The translations under genes and the position numbers were made by a program. From Acidimicrobiales bacterium (GTDB lineage: Bacteria; Actinomycetota; Acidimicrobiia; Acidimicrobiales; Poriferisodalaceae), in the NCBI GenBank assembly GCA_014239555.1, contig JAAZYR010000004.1, positions 124,001-188,000 of the forward strand: 64,000 bases of DNA, in the 5' to 3' direction. The number at the start of each line of letters is the position of its first letter. Within the stretch, counting starts at the first letter, position 1. The notes under the pieces are model-generated. The model worked only from the letters and a program-made list of their open reading frames with translations. It searched no databases and had not been told where the DNA came from. Of the stretch, positions 8,331 through 18,794 are shown in pieces.

Positions 8331-9545
8331 ATGGCTCTGCGCTTTGGGGCGTTTCTTGCGCCGCATCACCCAGTCGGTGAAAACCCAATGCTCCAATTTC
8401 GCCGGGATTTGGACCTCGTTGTTCAGCTAGAGCAGCTTGGCTACAACGAATTCTGGTGTGGAGAACACCACTCGTCCGGTTGGGAAATGATAGCGAGTCC
8501 CGAAATGTTCCTCGCCGCAGCAGGTGAGCGAACATCAAGAATCAAACTCGGAACCGGAGTCATTTCGCTTCCGTACCATCACCCCTATAACGTCGCTCAG
8601 CGCATCGTCCAACTGGATCATATGACTGCTGGACGGGTGATCTTTGGAACCGGTCCCGGAGCGCTTCCCTCCGACGCCCACACATTTGACATCGACCCAA
8701 TGCTCTTACGCGACCGCCAAGACGAGGCACTCGGCGTGATCTTGCGTCTTCTTCGTGGAGAGCCTCGTTTCTCCTACGACTGTGACTGGTTCACTATGAA
8801 AGACGCTCAACTGCAGCTACTCCCCGTCCAAGAGAACATGCCCACCGCAACTGCGTCGATGGTGTCTCCCTCTGGAATGACTCTGGCCGGGAAATACGGA
8901 ACCGGGGTGATCTCAATCGGGTCCATGGCTTCCGAAGGAATTACCGCACTAGCCACTCAGTGGGAATTTGCCGAAGACGCCGCACTCGAATCAGGGACCA
9001 CGGTAGACAGGTCCGACTGGCGAGTACTCATGAACTGGCACTTAGCGGAAACCCGAGATTTGGCACGTGCGCAGGCCCGCGATGGACTCCAACGTTGGCA
9101 CAACGAATACATCGCCGGCACTCTGCAACGACCAGGGGCCGTCGCCTACAACGACCCCGACGAGGCTCTGGAGGCGGTTTGTGGTGGCGCGTCTCAGGGC
9201 GTCGTGCAGTCAGCCGTGGTGGGTACGCCAGATGATTTGGTTGAGTTCATCCGCAAGATGTATGAGATCACGGGAGGTTTCGGAACAGCGATTGGCTTCG
9301 TCCACGATTGGGCCAACCCTCGCAACACAGCCAACAGTTGGGATCTTGTGGCGCGGTACGTCATCCCCGAAATTAACGGCTACACCACAAAATTAAGGGA
9401 ATCCCAAGAATTTGTCTCAACTAAACGCGACGCATTCAACCGTGCAGGCGAAGCCATCCTCGACAAAATCATGGGCAATGAGAAAGCAGCGGAAGCCATG
9501 CAGGTGACCGCTGCCCAAAACAAGGCCAAATCCAACAAAAATTAG
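8331..9545 (+). CDS. LLM-class flavin-dependent monooxygenase (limonene-monooxygenase-like)
   Basis: A 404-residue luciferase-like monooxygenase, longer than the F420 reductases elsewhere in the window. It begins LRFGAFLAPHHPVGENP and contains FWCGEHHSSGWEMIASPEMFL, RIKLGTGVISLPYHHPYNVA and DHMTAGRVIFGTGPGALPSD, the flavin- and substrate-facing conserved blocks of the limonene 1,2-monooxygenase/alkanal-monooxygenase group. The late motif VVGTPDDLVEFIRKMYEITGG is also typical. It would use FMNH2 from a separate reductase to oxygenate a hydrophobic substrate. It is followed 43 bases later by the CoA-transferase gene on the same strand. Confidence 0.8.
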   Translation: MALRFGAFLAPHHPVGENPMLQFRRDLDLVVQLEQLGYNEFWCGEHHSSGWEMIASPEMFLAAAGERTSRIKLGTGVISLPYHHPYNVAQRIVQLDHMTAGRVIFGTGPGALPSDAHTFDIDPMLLRDRQDEALGVILRLLRGEPRFSYDCDWFTMKDAQLQLLPVQENMPTATASMVSPSGMTLAGKYGTGVISIGSMASEGITALATQWEFAEDAALESGTTVDRSDWRVLMNWHLAETRDLARAQARDGLQRWHNEYIAGTLQRPGAVAYNDPDEALEAVCGGASQGVVQSAVVGTPDDLVEFIRKMYEITGGFGTAIGFVHDWANPRNTANSWDLVARYVIPEINGYTTKLRESQEFVSTKRDAFNRAGEAILDKIMGNEKAAEAMQVTAAQNKAKSNKN

Positions 9546-9588
9546 GACCTGGCGGGCGTCGCCCAGATCCGCGCGACATGCTGTACAG

Positions 9589-11874
9589 ATGGCGACACCT
9601 CCTCTAAATGGTCTTCGAGTCATCGAAACAGCCACGGGTGTGTCAGGACCCTACGCAGGACGCCTTTTGGCCTCCTTGGGTGCCCATGTAATAAAGGTTG
9701 AGCCCAGCGGTGGTGACCCGGCAAGAGTTCAACAAGTCGATGACATACCACTAAAAGGTGACGAACTCAGTCCATTGTTTATTCACCTGAACGCTGGCAA
9801 ATACAACACGGCACTTGAAAAGATCGATCCAACTTGGGCTGATGTGGTCTTGTCCAGCGATGTTCTCGCCGATCTTCGCAATACTCAGTGGGATCCGAAC
9901 CATCTCCGCGAGCACAACACTCGGTTAGTCACAACAACGGCTTGGGGAGCGGATGCTGCAAACCCAGGGTGCATCGCCGACGAGTTATTAGTGCAAACAG
10001 CAACTGGATTTTTAGGATTTAACGGAGATGAGGGATTAGCGCCGTTAAGGCTTCCGGGATGGCAAAGCCAATATGTGGCAGGTGGGCTCGCTGCGGCCAT
10101 GGCGCAAACGATCCTCAGAACCGATGTTTCACATATAGACGTTTCGTGGTTAGGAGCTCTTCTAACGGCAACCGAACTTTGCTACGGCGATGCTTTACAT
10201 TGTCAACGCGTCCGTCCATTGGTCGGCGCCCATCCCCCGACCGCCTTTCCGTCAGGGGCGATCAAATGCAAAGACGGGCATGTCGCACCGGGCTCAATTC
10301 GCCCCATCGACTGGGAAATGCAATGTCTTTTTTATGGCATACCAGAGTGGATCGACGATCCCGAACTGCGCAATAGGCTCCGAAGGCCACCTCACATCCC
10401 AATGATCTGGGAAAAGATCGCTCCTTGGTATTCAGCGAGAACTAAACGAGAAATCTTCGACCTAGCGTTGGAGTCGCCCTGGGCCGCAGGGATGGTTATG
10501 ACGCCTCTCGATGCTCTAACGGACCCCCATCTCGACGCACGGGGCTACCTAGGAGAAATTTCGACGCCTCAAGCAACGGCAACCGGACCCGTTCGACCAT
10601 TTAAGGCCACGGGTCTCCCGGTTCTCGATCAAAGAGTACGGCCGACTGGGAACGATGAGGCTCCTCTTGTCGGGAAGAAGACGCCGCTCAAGTTACGGCC
10701 CTTCAACGAATTAAGAATCATTGAGATGACGATTTCTTGGGCAGGGCCCTACGTCGGCAACATACTTTCGCCTCTCGGAATCGACGTAATAAAGATTGAG
10801 TCCACTGCACCTTTTGATGGCTTTCGCACCCAACGACCCTATGACCACGGAATGCGCCCAGGGCAACAAGAATTGGTGCACGACAACCGGTTCTATGAGG
10901 CCGGTGGCCTGTTCAACGCCGTCAATAAAGGGAAGAAGGACTGCGTAATTAATTTAGCCAGCGATGAAGGAAGGGCAGCATTTCTTGAGCTCGTCAGACA
11001 CAGCGACGGACTCATCGCCAACTTTTCTGCACACGTCTTACCTCAACTCGGCCTCGACTTCGAAACGCTTACAGATATCAACCCTCGTTTTGTTGTCGTA
11101 CGCATGCCTGCTTTCGGGGTTGATGGCCCCTACCGCAACGCAGTTGGATACGGCTCAATCATCGAAGCCATGGGAGGGGTAGCTCATCGGCAAGGGTACG
11201 AACATGAAGATGCACGCATATCGAACATTTATTTTCCCGACCCGACCGCCGGCATACATGCAGCGAACGCTCTACTCACCGGTTTATTTCATGCGGACAC
11301 ATCAGGCCACGGTCTTGAAATCGATCTCAGCCAACATGAAGCGATGTGGCAACACTCTGGCGAAGCGCTAGTCCTAGCGTCGCTCCACAATAGAAACATC
11401 GGCCGAATGGGTAATCGCGAGCCAGGCATCGAAGTAACGACATTTGCGTCAACCAGCGACCGCTGGGTGGCAGTCGTAGCTACTGGACACGCAACCGAGC
11501 CGGTCACTCAACTCCTCGAACGCTCGAGCGAAATGTCGGCCAGCGACTTCGTAAGTCACGTCCAAGCAAGTGGAGGAAAAGCGCAGGTCTGTTGGGATCC
11601 CTGGACCGCGCCCGACGAAGAACCCGTCGCGTCGCTTCTCGATCTCGTGGACCACCCTATAACCGGACCTATGCGGCACCTCGGATCACCATTTACGCTC
11701 GATGGCTTCCGGCCAAAGCCCACCAAGCATGCTCCCTTATTTGATCAAGACACCGACGATGTACTCGCCGCTATCGCTGGCCTTGATGAGGAAACGATCG
11801 CTGGTCTACGTCGCGACGGTCACATAGGTGGGAAACTACCCCCACCTTCGGAACTCGGTTTCGTGTACGACTGA
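9589..11874 (+). CDS. Double-domain CaiB/BaiF (class III) CoA-transferase
   Basis: A 761-residue protein holding two class III CoA-transferase units in tandem, about twice the usual length of roughly 400. The first unit opens [21 protein letters not shown], the second (from about residue 374) [21 protein letters not shown]. In the second unit the catalytic aspartate is visible in [16 protein letters not shown]. In the first, the equivalent stretch reads [17 protein letters not shown], with no aspartate, so only the C-terminal unit looks catalytic. The enzyme would move CoA between an acyl-CoA and a free carboxylate. Fused tandem CaiB proteins occur in Actinobacteria and some proteobacteria. 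Start ATG at 9589 without a strong ribosome-binding site. Confidence 0.85.
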   Translation: MATPPLNGLRVIETATGVSGPYAGRLLASLGAHVIKVEPSGGDPARVQQVDDIPLKGDELSPLFIHLNAGKYNTALEKIDPTWADVVLSSDVLADLRNTQWDPNHLREHNTRLVTTTAWGADAANPGCIADELLVQTATGFLGFNGDEGLAPLRLPGWQSQYVAGGLAAAMAQTILRTDVSHIDVSWLGALLTATELCYGDALHCQRVRPLVGAHPPTAFPSGAIKCKDGHVAPGSIRPIDWEMQCLFYGIPEWIDDPELRNRLRRPPHIPMIWEKIAPWYSARTKREIFDLALESPWAAGMVMTPLDALTDPHLDARGYLGEISTPQATATGPVRPFKATGLPVLDQRVRPTGNDEAPLVGKKTPLKLRPFNELRIIEMTISWAGPYVGNILSPLGIDVIKIESTAPFDGFRTQRPYDHGMRPGQQELVHDNRFYEAGGLFNAVNKGKKDCVINLASDEGRAAFLELVRHSDGLIANFSAHVLPQLGLDFETLTDINPRFVVVRMPAFGVDGPYRNAVGYGSIIEAMGGVAHRQGYEHEDARISNIYFPDPTAGIHAANALLTGLFHADTSGHGLEIDLSQHEAMWQHSGEALVLASLHNRNIGRMGNREPGIEVTTFASTSDRWVAVVATGHATEPVTQLLERSSEMSASDFVSHVQASGGKAQVCWDPWTAPDEEPVASLLDLVDHPITGPMRHLGSPFTLDGFRPKPTKHAPLFDQDTDDVLAAIAGLDEETIAGLRRDGHIGGKLPPPSELGFVYD

Positions 11875-11945
11875 GCACCTCAAACCATACGTTTCCTGGC
11901 ACACTGAGACAGTCGCCGCGTCCCCCAATTGCGACCTCGGAACCA

Positions 11946-13802
11946 TTGACTACTACCGAACCTTCAGTCGCGCGCGATGATCTTCGTAACGTCGCGATCA
12001 TCGCTCATGTCGATCACGGAAAAACGACGCTCGTCGACGCAATGTTGTGGCAGTCCGGAGCCTTTCGCGAGAACGCTGAAGTTACCGAACGGGTCCTGGA
12101 CTCTATGGACCTTGAGCGGGAAAAAGGCATAACTATTCTCGCGAAGAACGCCGCCGTTAGGTGGCAGAACGAGTCTCAGCAGCAATACAAAATTAATATC
12201 GTTGACACTCCTGGCCACGCAGACTTCGGTGGTGAAGTCGAACGCGCGCTCACAATGGTCGATGGCGTCGTCCTGTTAGTTGATGCTTCGGAGGGCCCGC
12301 TGCCGCAAACACGGTTTGTGTTGCGAAAAGCTCTAGCTCTCAACCTTCCTGTAGTTCTGGTTATTAACAAAATCGATCGTCACGATGCTCGTATTGCCGC
12401 AGTCGTGGACGAAACCTACGAGCTGTTCCTTGATTTAGACGCAAAAGATGAACAAATCGATTTTCCGATCGTCTACACAGACGCCCGAAAGGGAACCGCC
12501 ACAATTGACCTGGATTCTCCAGGACATGACCTTGACCCGTTATTCGACGTGCTAATTCGAACGATTCCCGCCCCCCGTCATGACCCCGAACATCCTCTAC
12601 AGGCATGGGTCACGAACCTTGACGCAAATCCCTACGTCGGAAGACTTGCTCTCTGCAGGATCTTGCACGGTAATTTAAAAAAAGGGCAGATGGTTTCCTG
12701 GTGTCGAACCGATGGGACTATAAGTAGCACGCGAGTCGCTGAACTCTATGTAACCGAGGGTTTGGAACGTGTTGACGCACCGGAAGCGGGGCCAGGCGAA
12801 ATTGTCGCCGTCGCGGGTATCCCTGAAATAACTATCGGCGAAACCCTTAGTGACCTTGACGCGCCGCGCGCTCTTCCCGTGATCAAAGTCGACGAGCCAA
12901 GTCTGTCGATGACCGTGGGAATCAATACCTCACCTCTCGCAGGTAGCGACGGCACAAAGCTGACAGCCCGCCAAATTAAAAGCCGTTTGGATGCAGAACT
13001 CGTTGGCAACGTCTCACTACGCCTTTCCCCAACCGAACGGCCCGATGCGTGGGAGATTCAAGGGCGCGGCGAACTTCAACTCGCCGTCCTGGTTGAAATC
13101 ATGCGCCGCGAAGGCTTCGAACTCACTGTTGGGAAGCCTGAAGTGCTCACCAAAATCATTGATGGGACTACACACGAGCCGACCGAACGAGTGACGATTG
13201 ACGTTCCCGACGAACATGTGGGGTCCGTCACTCAACTTCTCGGGGAACGGCGTGGCCGTTTGGAACAAATGAGTAACCACGGCACAGGCTGGGTTCGCCT
13301 CGACTATGTCGTTCCCGCCCGCGGTCTAATCGGCTTTAGGACTGAATTTCTTACTGAGACTCGCGGCACCGGACTTCTTCATCATGTTTTTGAGGGCTAC
13401 GTGAAATGGACTGGTGATTTTCGGACCCGCCATTCTGGTTCGATCGTGGCTGATCGCTCAGGCCTTACGAGTGCATACGCTGCATCCACTCTTCAGGACC
13501 GCGGCACACTCTTCGTTGGTCCCGGGGAAACCGTGTACGAGGGAATGGTCATCGGTGAAAATCCAAGATCCGATGACATAGACGTGAACATCTGCAAAGA
13601 GAAGAAACAGACCAACGTCAGAGCCGCATCAGCTGACGAAGCCATCCGTCTGAGTCCGCCTAGAGACCTTTCTTTAGAACATGCTCTCGAGTTCATTTCA
13701 GATGACGAATGCGTCGAAGTGACACCCGGCGACCTTCGCCTCCGAAAAGTCGAACTCAATGCTGGCAAACGGCTTCGTCTCAAGAAGCGGGGGCGTCAGT
13801 GA
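11946..13802 (+). CDS. typA: Translational GTPase TypA/BipA
   Basis: A 618-residue ribosome-associated GTPase. G1 is AHVDHGKTT (residues about 20-28), G2 is in the [15 protein letters not shown] switch, G3 is [12 protein letters not shown] and G4 is NKIDRHDA. The elongation-factor domains follow, and the BipA-specific C-terminal region ends [19 protein letters not shown]. It acts on the 70S/50S ribosome in stress and low-temperature adaptation and ribosome assembly. The most plausible start is TTG at 11946; no other start lies before the G1 loop. The stop codon is embedded in one arm of a 13-base inverted repeat (see 13791-13875). Confidence 0.95.
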   Translation: MTTTEPSVARDDLRNVAIIAHVDHGKTTLVDAMLWQSGAFRENAEVTERVLDSMDLEREKGITILAKNAAVRWQNESQQQYKINIVDTPGHADFGGEVERALTMVDGVVLLVDASEGPLPQTRFVLRKALALNLPVVLVINKIDRHDARIAAVVDETYELFLDLDAKDEQIDFPIVYTDARKGTATIDLDSPGHDLDPLFDVLIRTIPAPRHDPEHPLQAWVTNLDANPYVGRLALCRILHGNLKKGQMVSWCRTDGTISSTRVAELYVTEGLERVDAPEAGPGEIVAVAGIPEITIGETLSDLDAPRALPVIKVDEPSLSMTVGINTSPLAGSDGTKLTARQIKSRLDAELVGNVSLRLSPTERPDAWEIQGRGELQLAVLVEIMRREGFELTVGKPEVLTKIIDGTTHEPTERVTIDVPDEHVGSVTQLLGERRGRLEQMSNHGTGWVRLDYVVPARGLIGFRTEFLTETRGTGLLHHVFEGYVKWTGDFRTRHSGSIVADRSGLTSAYAASTLQDRGTLFVGPGETVYEGMVIGENPRSDDIDVNICKEKKQTNVRAASADEAIRLSPPRDLSLEHALEFISDDECVEVTPGDLRLRKVELNAGKRLRLKKRGRQ

Positions 13803-13875
13803 CGCATGATCTACAGTCCAATTTTTTGTGGATAGCTTTAGGCTGTCCTCAAGCACCAAAGAGTCACTGACGCCC
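13791..13875. repeat. 13-base perfect inverted repeat spanning the typA stop codon
   Basis: GGGCGTCAGTGAC at 13791-13803 is exactly complementary to GTCACTGACGCCC at 13863-13875, with 59 bases between. The left arm contains the last codons and the TGA of typA. If transcribed through, the two arms could pair and fold the 3' end of the mRNA into a long hairpin. There is no run of T after the right arm, so this is not a classical intrinsic terminator; the T6 tract lies in the loop. Confidence 0.6.
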
Positions 13876-13977
13876 GCCCCAGTTGCAGCCGATTTCACTT
13901 AGCATTAAGGGCCGCGCAAACTGCACCCCCAAGACACTGACGGGGCCTTGACTTCACCTCAACGCTAGGTTGTCCGC

Positions 13978-15108
13978 ATGGAAATACGTCCGTACGTGAT
14001 AGCCGTCGGTGACGAGGTTCTAGACGACCTGCGTGATCGCCTGACGAGAACACGTTGGCCCGAAGAAGAGCTAGTAGAAGATTGGTCTCAGGGTATTCCC
14101 CTCAGCTATGTCCAAGAAATGTGTGACTACTGGGCGAAATCCTACGAATGGCGTGAACGGGAGGCGGCACTCAACAGATTCGACCATTTCACCTCTGTTA
14201 TCGAGGACTGCGAAATTCATTACGTCCACCAACGTTCACCCCATCAGGACGCGACCCCATTACTTCTTTCCCATGGGTGGCCGGGCTCAATCGTTGAATT
14301 CAACAAGGTCATTGAGCCGTTAACAAACCCGACCGCTTTTGGTGGACGCGCTGAAGATGCATTCCACGTGATTTGTCCTTCGCTGCCTGGCTACGGGTTT
14401 AGCGCGAACCCTCCCACCACAGGGTGGGGTGTCGAAAAAATTGCCGACGTATTCACCGAACTAGCTACAGGTCTTGGGTATGAAGAATTCGGGGCTCAAG
14501 GGGGTGATTGGGGATCTGCTATCACCACCGCGATCGGGGGACGTCACCCAGAGCACTGTCTAGGAATCCATCTCAACATGGTCATGCGAGGTAAACGGCC
14601 GAAAGATCGCGAACCGAATGAGGAAGAACAGGCGGCACTCAAGGCGGCGGCCCATTACACGGAGTGGGATTCGGGTTATTCAACCCAACAAGGAACGCGG
14701 CCGCAAACCTTAGGGTACGGATTGACGGATTCTCCGGCCGGTCAACTCGCCTGGATTTTAGAAAAATTCTGGGCATGGACCGATAACGAAGGTCACCCAG
14801 AAGATGCCCTCTCCAGAGACGAAATGCTCGACAACGTCATGTTGTACTGGGTCACGAAGTCAGCCACATCATCCGCACGTCTTTACTGGGAAAGCTTCAG
14901 AGGTTTGAGGCCAGCACAGGTGAACGTTCCCACGGGCGTCGCATGCTTCCCTCACGAAATTATTCCTCCTGTGAGAGCCTGGAGCGACGGAATTTACACT
15001 GATATCCGCAGATGGACCAAGATGCCAAAGGGTGGGCATTTCGCGGCTTTTGAACAACCTGAACTTTTCATCGATGATGTTCGCTCCTTCTTCGCTGAGA
15101 TTCGCTGA
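13978..15108 (+). CDS. Epoxide hydrolase (EHN-domain alpha/beta hydrolase)
   Basis: A 376-residue protein with the N-terminal EHN domain typical of microsomal-type epoxide hydrolases (RDRLTRTRWPEEELVEDWSQG), then the alpha/beta-hydrolase core. SHGWPGSIVEF is the HGWP oxyanion-hole motif and GAQGGDWGSAI holds the nucleophilic aspartate in the GGDWG elbow; the late histidine is in KMPKGGHFAAFEQPE. It would open epoxides to diols. The downstream acyl-CoA ligase ATG is 8 bases past this stop, so the two are probably one transcript with translational coupling. Confidence 0.85.
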   Translation: MEIRPYVIAVGDEVLDDLRDRLTRTRWPEEELVEDWSQGIPLSYVQEMCDYWAKSYEWREREAALNRFDHFTSVIEDCEIHYVHQRSPHQDATPLLLSHGWPGSIVEFNKVIEPLTNPTAFGGRAEDAFHVICPSLPGYGFSANPPTTGWGVEKIADVFTELATGLGYEEFGAQGGDWGSAITTAIGGRHPEHCLGIHLNMVMRGKRPKDREPNEEEQAALKAAAHYTEWDSGYSTQQGTRPQTLGYGLTDSPAGQLAWILEKFWAWTDNEGHPEDALSRDEMLDNVMLYWVTKSATSSARLYWESFRGLRPAQVNVPTGVACFPHEIIPPVRAWSDGIYTDIRRWTKMPKGGHFAAFEQPELFIDDVRSFFAEIR

Positions 15109-15115
15109 GGGTAAA

Positions 15116-16750
15116 ATGCTTCGTGGTTTAAATATGGACCGCCAATTGCTGGTCTCGAGCCTCATCGATTACGCGGGTAGGAACCACTCCTCCACTGACG
15201 TCATCGCCACCGATTCCTCAGGAACTGTGCACCGCACCAACTGGTCAGAAATTCGTTCTCGCGCCCAACGCGTGTCGACAGCTTTAAAGGACGAAGGGAT
15301 TTCTCAAGGCGACAGGATCGCCACCATCGCATGGAACGACCACCGACACTTAGAGGTCTATTACGGAATTACCGGTCTTGGGTCTGTCTTACACACGGTC
15401 AACCCCCGTCTTCGCGATCAACAAATTGCTTGGATCATCCGTCACGCTGAGGACCAATTAGTTTTCGTCGATCCAGACTTTCTCCAGTTAGCAGAAGCGA
15501 TTGCTCTTGAAACACCTTCAGTGCGTAAATGGGTGGTACTCGCCGACGAGTTGCAAGAGACCTCGTTGCCCAATGCTGTCGCATACGAGCAGTGGATAAA
15601 TGAACGTGGATCCATGGTTGACTGGCCAATGCTCGACGAGTGGGGCGCCGCGACTCTCTGCTATACCTCGGGCACTACCGGAGACCCTAAAGGGGTCATG
15701 CAAAGTCACCGCTCTATCGTCCTGCAGACTTGGGCTACGTGCACCGGCGACGGCCACAACGTCAACTCAAGCGAGTCAATATTGCTCGCCGTACCAATGT
15801 TTCACGTCAACGGATGGGCCATCCCATTTGCCGCTGCAATGTCTGGCGCCAAGCTGGTCCTACCTGGCCCAGACCTTTCTGCCGAGGCACTGGTCAGGCA
15901 AATCCAAGACGAACAAATCACGTTTTCAGCTGGCGTTCCAACTATTTGGCTGTCGGTCGTCCAGGAACTCAAGGACACTGGTTCCGATATCCCTTCGCTG
16001 CAACGTATAGCGGTTGGTGGCTCAGCTGCCCCGCGTTCACTTATGGACACGTTGGAAGACGACTACGGGGTTTTCGTTTCTCATGTCTGGGGAATGACGG
16101 AGATGACTCAAGGGTCCGCTGGGCGGTTCACCCATCGGGTGAGCGGACTAAACCGCGAGGAACAACGCCGCCGGCAGGCCATGGCAGGGCGTGAGCTATA
16201 TGGAGTGGAGCTTCGACTCGTCGACGCGAACGGAGAGGACGTTCCTCGCGATGGTTCCAGCCCCGGAGAGCTCTTAGCCCGTGGCCCATGGGTCGCAGGT
16301 GCCTATTTCGAACTTGCCGACGATACAACGCACCTTGAAGATGCCAATGGGAACTGGCTCCGGACCGGAGATGTCGCGACCATGGACGCGGAGGGTTATA
16401 TAACGATCGTCGACCGGGCTAAAGATGTGATCAAAAGCGGCGGCGAGTGGATCAGCTCTATTGAGCTCGAGAATGCGGCGGTTGGGGCTTCTGGGGTTGC
16501 GGAGGCAGCAGCAGTGGGATTACCTCACCACCGTTGGGGAGAACGCCCGTTGCTCCTCGTCGTTCTCGAACCCAACGCTGAGTTCGAACGCGATGAGATC
16601 ATGGAGGCCATCAAACCCCATGTCGCGTCGTGGTGGCTCCCCGATGCCATAGTCGCTATAGACGAAATCCCTCATACCGGCACTGGAAAAATCGATAAAA
16701 AGGTTTTACGCGATCGATTTTCCGAATTTGATTGGCCGGAGGACACGTAG
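15116..16750 (+). CDS. Acyl-CoA synthetase (AMP-forming), medium/long-chain type
   Basis: A 544-residue adenylate-forming ligase. Motifs in order: the P-loop-like [16 protein letters not shown], the adenine-binding [13 protein letters not shown], the hinge [20 protein letters not shown], and the C-terminal catalytic lysine in [15 protein letters not shown]. It would activate a carboxylic acid to its CoA thioester with ATP. I start it at the ATG at 15116, which has TGAGGG just upstream and follows the epoxide hydrolase stop; starts further upstream would lie inside that gene. Chain-length preference cannot be read from sequence. Confidence 0.85.
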   Translation: MLRGLNMDRQLLVSSLIDYAGRNHSSTDVIATDSSGTVHRTNWSEIRSRAQRVSTALKDEGISQGDRIATIAWNDHRHLEVYYGITGLGSVLHTVNPRLRDQQIAWIIRHAEDQLVFVDPDFLQLAEAIALETPSVRKWVVLADELQETSLPNAVAYEQWINERGSMVDWPMLDEWGAATLCYTSGTTGDPKGVMQSHRSIVLQTWATCTGDGHNVNSSESILLAVPMFHVNGWAIPFAAAMSGAKLVLPGPDLSAEALVRQIQDEQITFSAGVPTIWLSVVQELKDTGSDIPSLQRIAVGGSAAPRSLMDTLEDDYGVFVSHVWGMTEMTQGSAGRFTHRVSGLNREEQRRRQAMAGRELYGVELRLVDANGEDVPRDGSSPGELLARGPWVAGAYFELADDTTHLEDANGNWLRTGDVATMDAEGYITIVDRAKDVIKSGGEWISSIELENAAVGASGVAEAAAVGLPHHRWGERPLLLVVLEPNAEFERDEIMEAIKPHVASWWLPDAIVAIDEIPHTGTGKIDKKVLRDRFSEFDWPEDT

Positions 16751-16975
16751 CCCATACGCGGTTTCCGCTTTGCTCTATCGGTAAACGTAAACTCCGCTCT
16801 CAGGTTGTGGTTACTTTGGATCGTTCCATAGAGCCACCAATTTGGGGCGATGAGGCTGTACGCTCATCTGTTGGCCGTGCCGCTGTTCTCGAGCTCATTT
16901 AGAGCACCTTCGGCGGTCGAATATGCGGTCCACAGGTGATTGATCTCTTTTTCGCGCCGCTACTAAGGAGTCGCT

Positions 16976-17284
16976 ATGGCAGGCAGCCGCACAACCTTCG
17001 AAAAACTCCAGCGGGACAGGGCCAAGAAAGCCAAAGCCGACGCGAAACGCGCTAAACGCTTAGGTCAGACGCCTGAAAGTGGCCCGCTGGTTTATGGAGA
17101 CGATGAGCCGGTCGTTGATGAAGACGCTGCTCAACTTGACGGGAACCTCAATCAGGAAATCTCCGCGGGAGATCTGCTTCGTCTTGTAGAAGAGCTCCAA
17201 AAAAAATTCGACAACGAAGAAATTGACTTTGACGAGTACGAAGAGCGCAAGATTGAACTTTTAGCTCGTCTTCCGATGGACTAA
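16976..17284 (+). CDS. Small charged protein with C-terminal SHOCT-like helix pair
   Basis: A 102-residue cytosolic protein. The N-terminal 30 residues are strongly basic (KKAKADAKRAKRLGQ), the middle is acidic, and the last 40 (LRLVEELQKKFDNEEIDFDE then YEERKIELLARLP) resemble the SHOCT short C-terminal domain pattern of helix-turn-helix ending in a leucine-rich stretch. Function unknown; such domains are often oligomerisation tags. The ATG has a good AAGGAG site six bases upstream. The 225 bases upstream contain no recognised gene. Confidence 0.7.
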   Translation: MAGSRTTFEKLQRDRAKKAKADAKRAKRLGQTPESGPLVYGDDEPVVDEDAAQLDGNLNQEISAGDLLRLVEELQKKFDNEEIDFDEYEERKIELLARLPMD

Positions 17285-17292
17285 CCCGACGA

Positions 17293-17868
17293 TCAAACTC
17301 GACGATGTGCCGTCACGGCATAGCGCTGCCCTTGGTAAGGGTCCCGCTGCCACGTACTCCATCGACCCGCCGGTTCCATCCCCATTTCGGACATAGCGAG
17401 GTCATATTCCTCCAACGAAATGGTGTCGGGTTTTATTTCGAAACCCGCGACAAGTACGCCGTTTGTCGTCAGGTGATTTGCGACGCTGTTCAGGACCGCT
17501 CTTTCCGAACCCGGAAGAACAAAAATCATCACGTTGCCAGCTAGCACCGCAGCATCGAAGGTTCGCCCCAACTCGAGTGTTGCCAGGTCGCCGCTCACCC
17601 AACTCAGGTTCGGAGCTTTCCGTCGCGCCGTTCCCAGCATCCTCTCGTCAAGGTCAACTCCCACGACATCAATTCCGCGCCGGTAGAGCTCCATTGCAAC
17701 GCGGCCAGTTCCGCAACCAGCGTCAAGCACAGACAGCGGGTTGTATGCCTCTACGAAGTCGGCTTCGCCATGAATGTTCTGACCAGACTCAGCGAGTTGT
17801 TCCCAGCGCGCGTCATAACGGTCTCCTCGAACAAGGTCTCTCCGCCCACTCCATCGGCTGCTCGTCAA
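17293..17868 (-). CDS. Class I SAM-dependent methyltransferase
   Basis: About 191 residues with SAM motif I VLDAGCGTGRVAMEL, the acidic motif II residue in VVGVDLDERML, and WVSGDLATLEL after it. This is the common Methyltransf_25/UbiE-type fold. I place the start at the TTG at 17868, just downstream of the crotonase stop (17879), because longer frames would overlap the crotonase coding region by over 130 bases and their extra residues look unlike a methyltransferase. Substrate unknown. Likely co-transcribed with the crotonase upstream. Confidence 0.7.
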   Translation of the reverse strand: MTSSRWSGRRDLVRGDRYDARWEQLAESGQNIHGEADFVEAYNPLSVLDAGCGTGRVAMELYRRGIDVVGVDLDERMLGTARRKAPNLSWVSGDLATLELGRTFDAAVLAGNVMIFVLPGSERAVLNSVANHLTTNGVLVAGFEIKPDTISLEEYDLAMSEMGMEPAGRWSTWQRDPYQGQRYAVTAHRRV

Positions 17869-17878
17869 TGGCTTCGGG

Positions 17879-18655
17879 TTATTTGTCTTGCCAATTTGGT
17901 TCGCGCTTTTCCGCGAAGGCTGTCGCTCCTTCGAAGGCATCCTGCGAGGCAAACACTGCTTCAAGTTCCGGTCGTTGGAAATTCCAAAACTCGTCTTCGG
18001 AGACGCCCAAAACATCTTTTATCAGCTTCTTCGACGCTCGAACTCCCTTGGGGGCGTTCTTCGAAATCCTTTCAGCCAAGGCAATCGCCGCTTCAAGCGT
18101 CTCGCCTTTGGGAACAACGCGATTTACCATGCCGTGCTGGTGAGCTACCTCGGCGGTGATTGGATCGGCAGTAAGTGCCATCTCCATCGCCAAACTGTAT
18201 GGAAGTTGTCGAGGTAGACGGAGTAAGGCGCCTGCACCAGCAAAAAGACCAACCCCTGCCTCTGGAATGCCAAGCTTCGCACCTTCCGATGCAACGATGA
18301 GATCACAAGAAAGAGCCACTTCGAGTCCACCAGCCAGAGCAAAGCCCTCCACTGCAGCGATGAGAGGCTTGGCGCAACTTTTTTCTGTAATACCCGCAAA
18401 GCCTCGATCGCCCACGTTTGGCATCGCGTCGATTCCCCCATCAGCGAACTGTTTCAGGTCCATTCCAGCGCTAAAGCCACGACCAGAGCCGGTCAGCACA
18501 CCGACGCGAATGTCAGGATCTGCATCCATTGCTTCAAGAGCATCGCCAAGCGCAGACGCTAAAGCGGTATTGAAGGCGTTCATATCGCTGGGACGGTTAA
18601 GGGTAAGAATCTGAATATGGCCCCGCTTATCAATAAGGACGAGTTCTTCCGACAC
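17879..18655 (-). CDS. Enoyl-CoA hydratase/isomerase (crotonase) family protein
   Basis: A 258-residue crotonase. GSGRGFSAGMDLKQFADGG is the first oxyanion-hole block, and AAVEGFALAGGLEVALSCDL the second. The glutamate of SEGAKLGIPEAGVGLFAGAG matches a catalytic acid position. The C-terminus EKREPNWQDK is typical of EchA-type paralogues in mycolic or marine Actinobacteria. It may hydrate enoyl-CoA intermediates; the substrate is undefined. The GTG start has AAGGAG five bases upstream. It is followed on the same strand by a methyltransferase gene. Confidence 0.85.
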   Translation of the reverse strand: MSEELVLIDKRGHIQILTLNRPSDMNAFNTALASALGDALEAMDADPDIRVGVLTGSGRGFSAGMDLKQFADGGIDAMPNVGDRGFAGITEKSCAKPLIAAVEGFALAGGLEVALSCDLIVASEGAKLGIPEAGVGLFAGAGALLRLPRQLPYSLAMEMALTADPITAEVAHQHGMVNRVVPKGETLEAAIALAERISKNAPKGVRASKKLIKDVLGVSEDEFWNFQRPELEAVFASQDAFEGATAFAEKREPNWQDK

Positions 18656-18794
18656 ATCATCTCCTTTGCCGCTCAGCGGCCTTGTTCAATTCCGTTGCTG
18701 ACGCTACAACCGATCGCGTCTCGGGTCTTATTTCCAATCGGTCTGACTGCCAATCTCCATGACGGCTAGCCTAAAGAATCGTTGAGGAGGCTGT

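Noticed and set aside
16751..16975. Open stretch before the SHOCT-like gene with a short frame starting TTG near 16815 (MDRSIEPPIWGDEAV)
   Set aside because: It stops at a TAG after about 28 codons, has no good ribosome-binding site and matches no known family; too little to call.
17463..18143. 226-codon forward frame over the methyltransferase and crotonase
   Set aside because: Antisense to two genes with clear motifs; no ribosome-binding site or domain.
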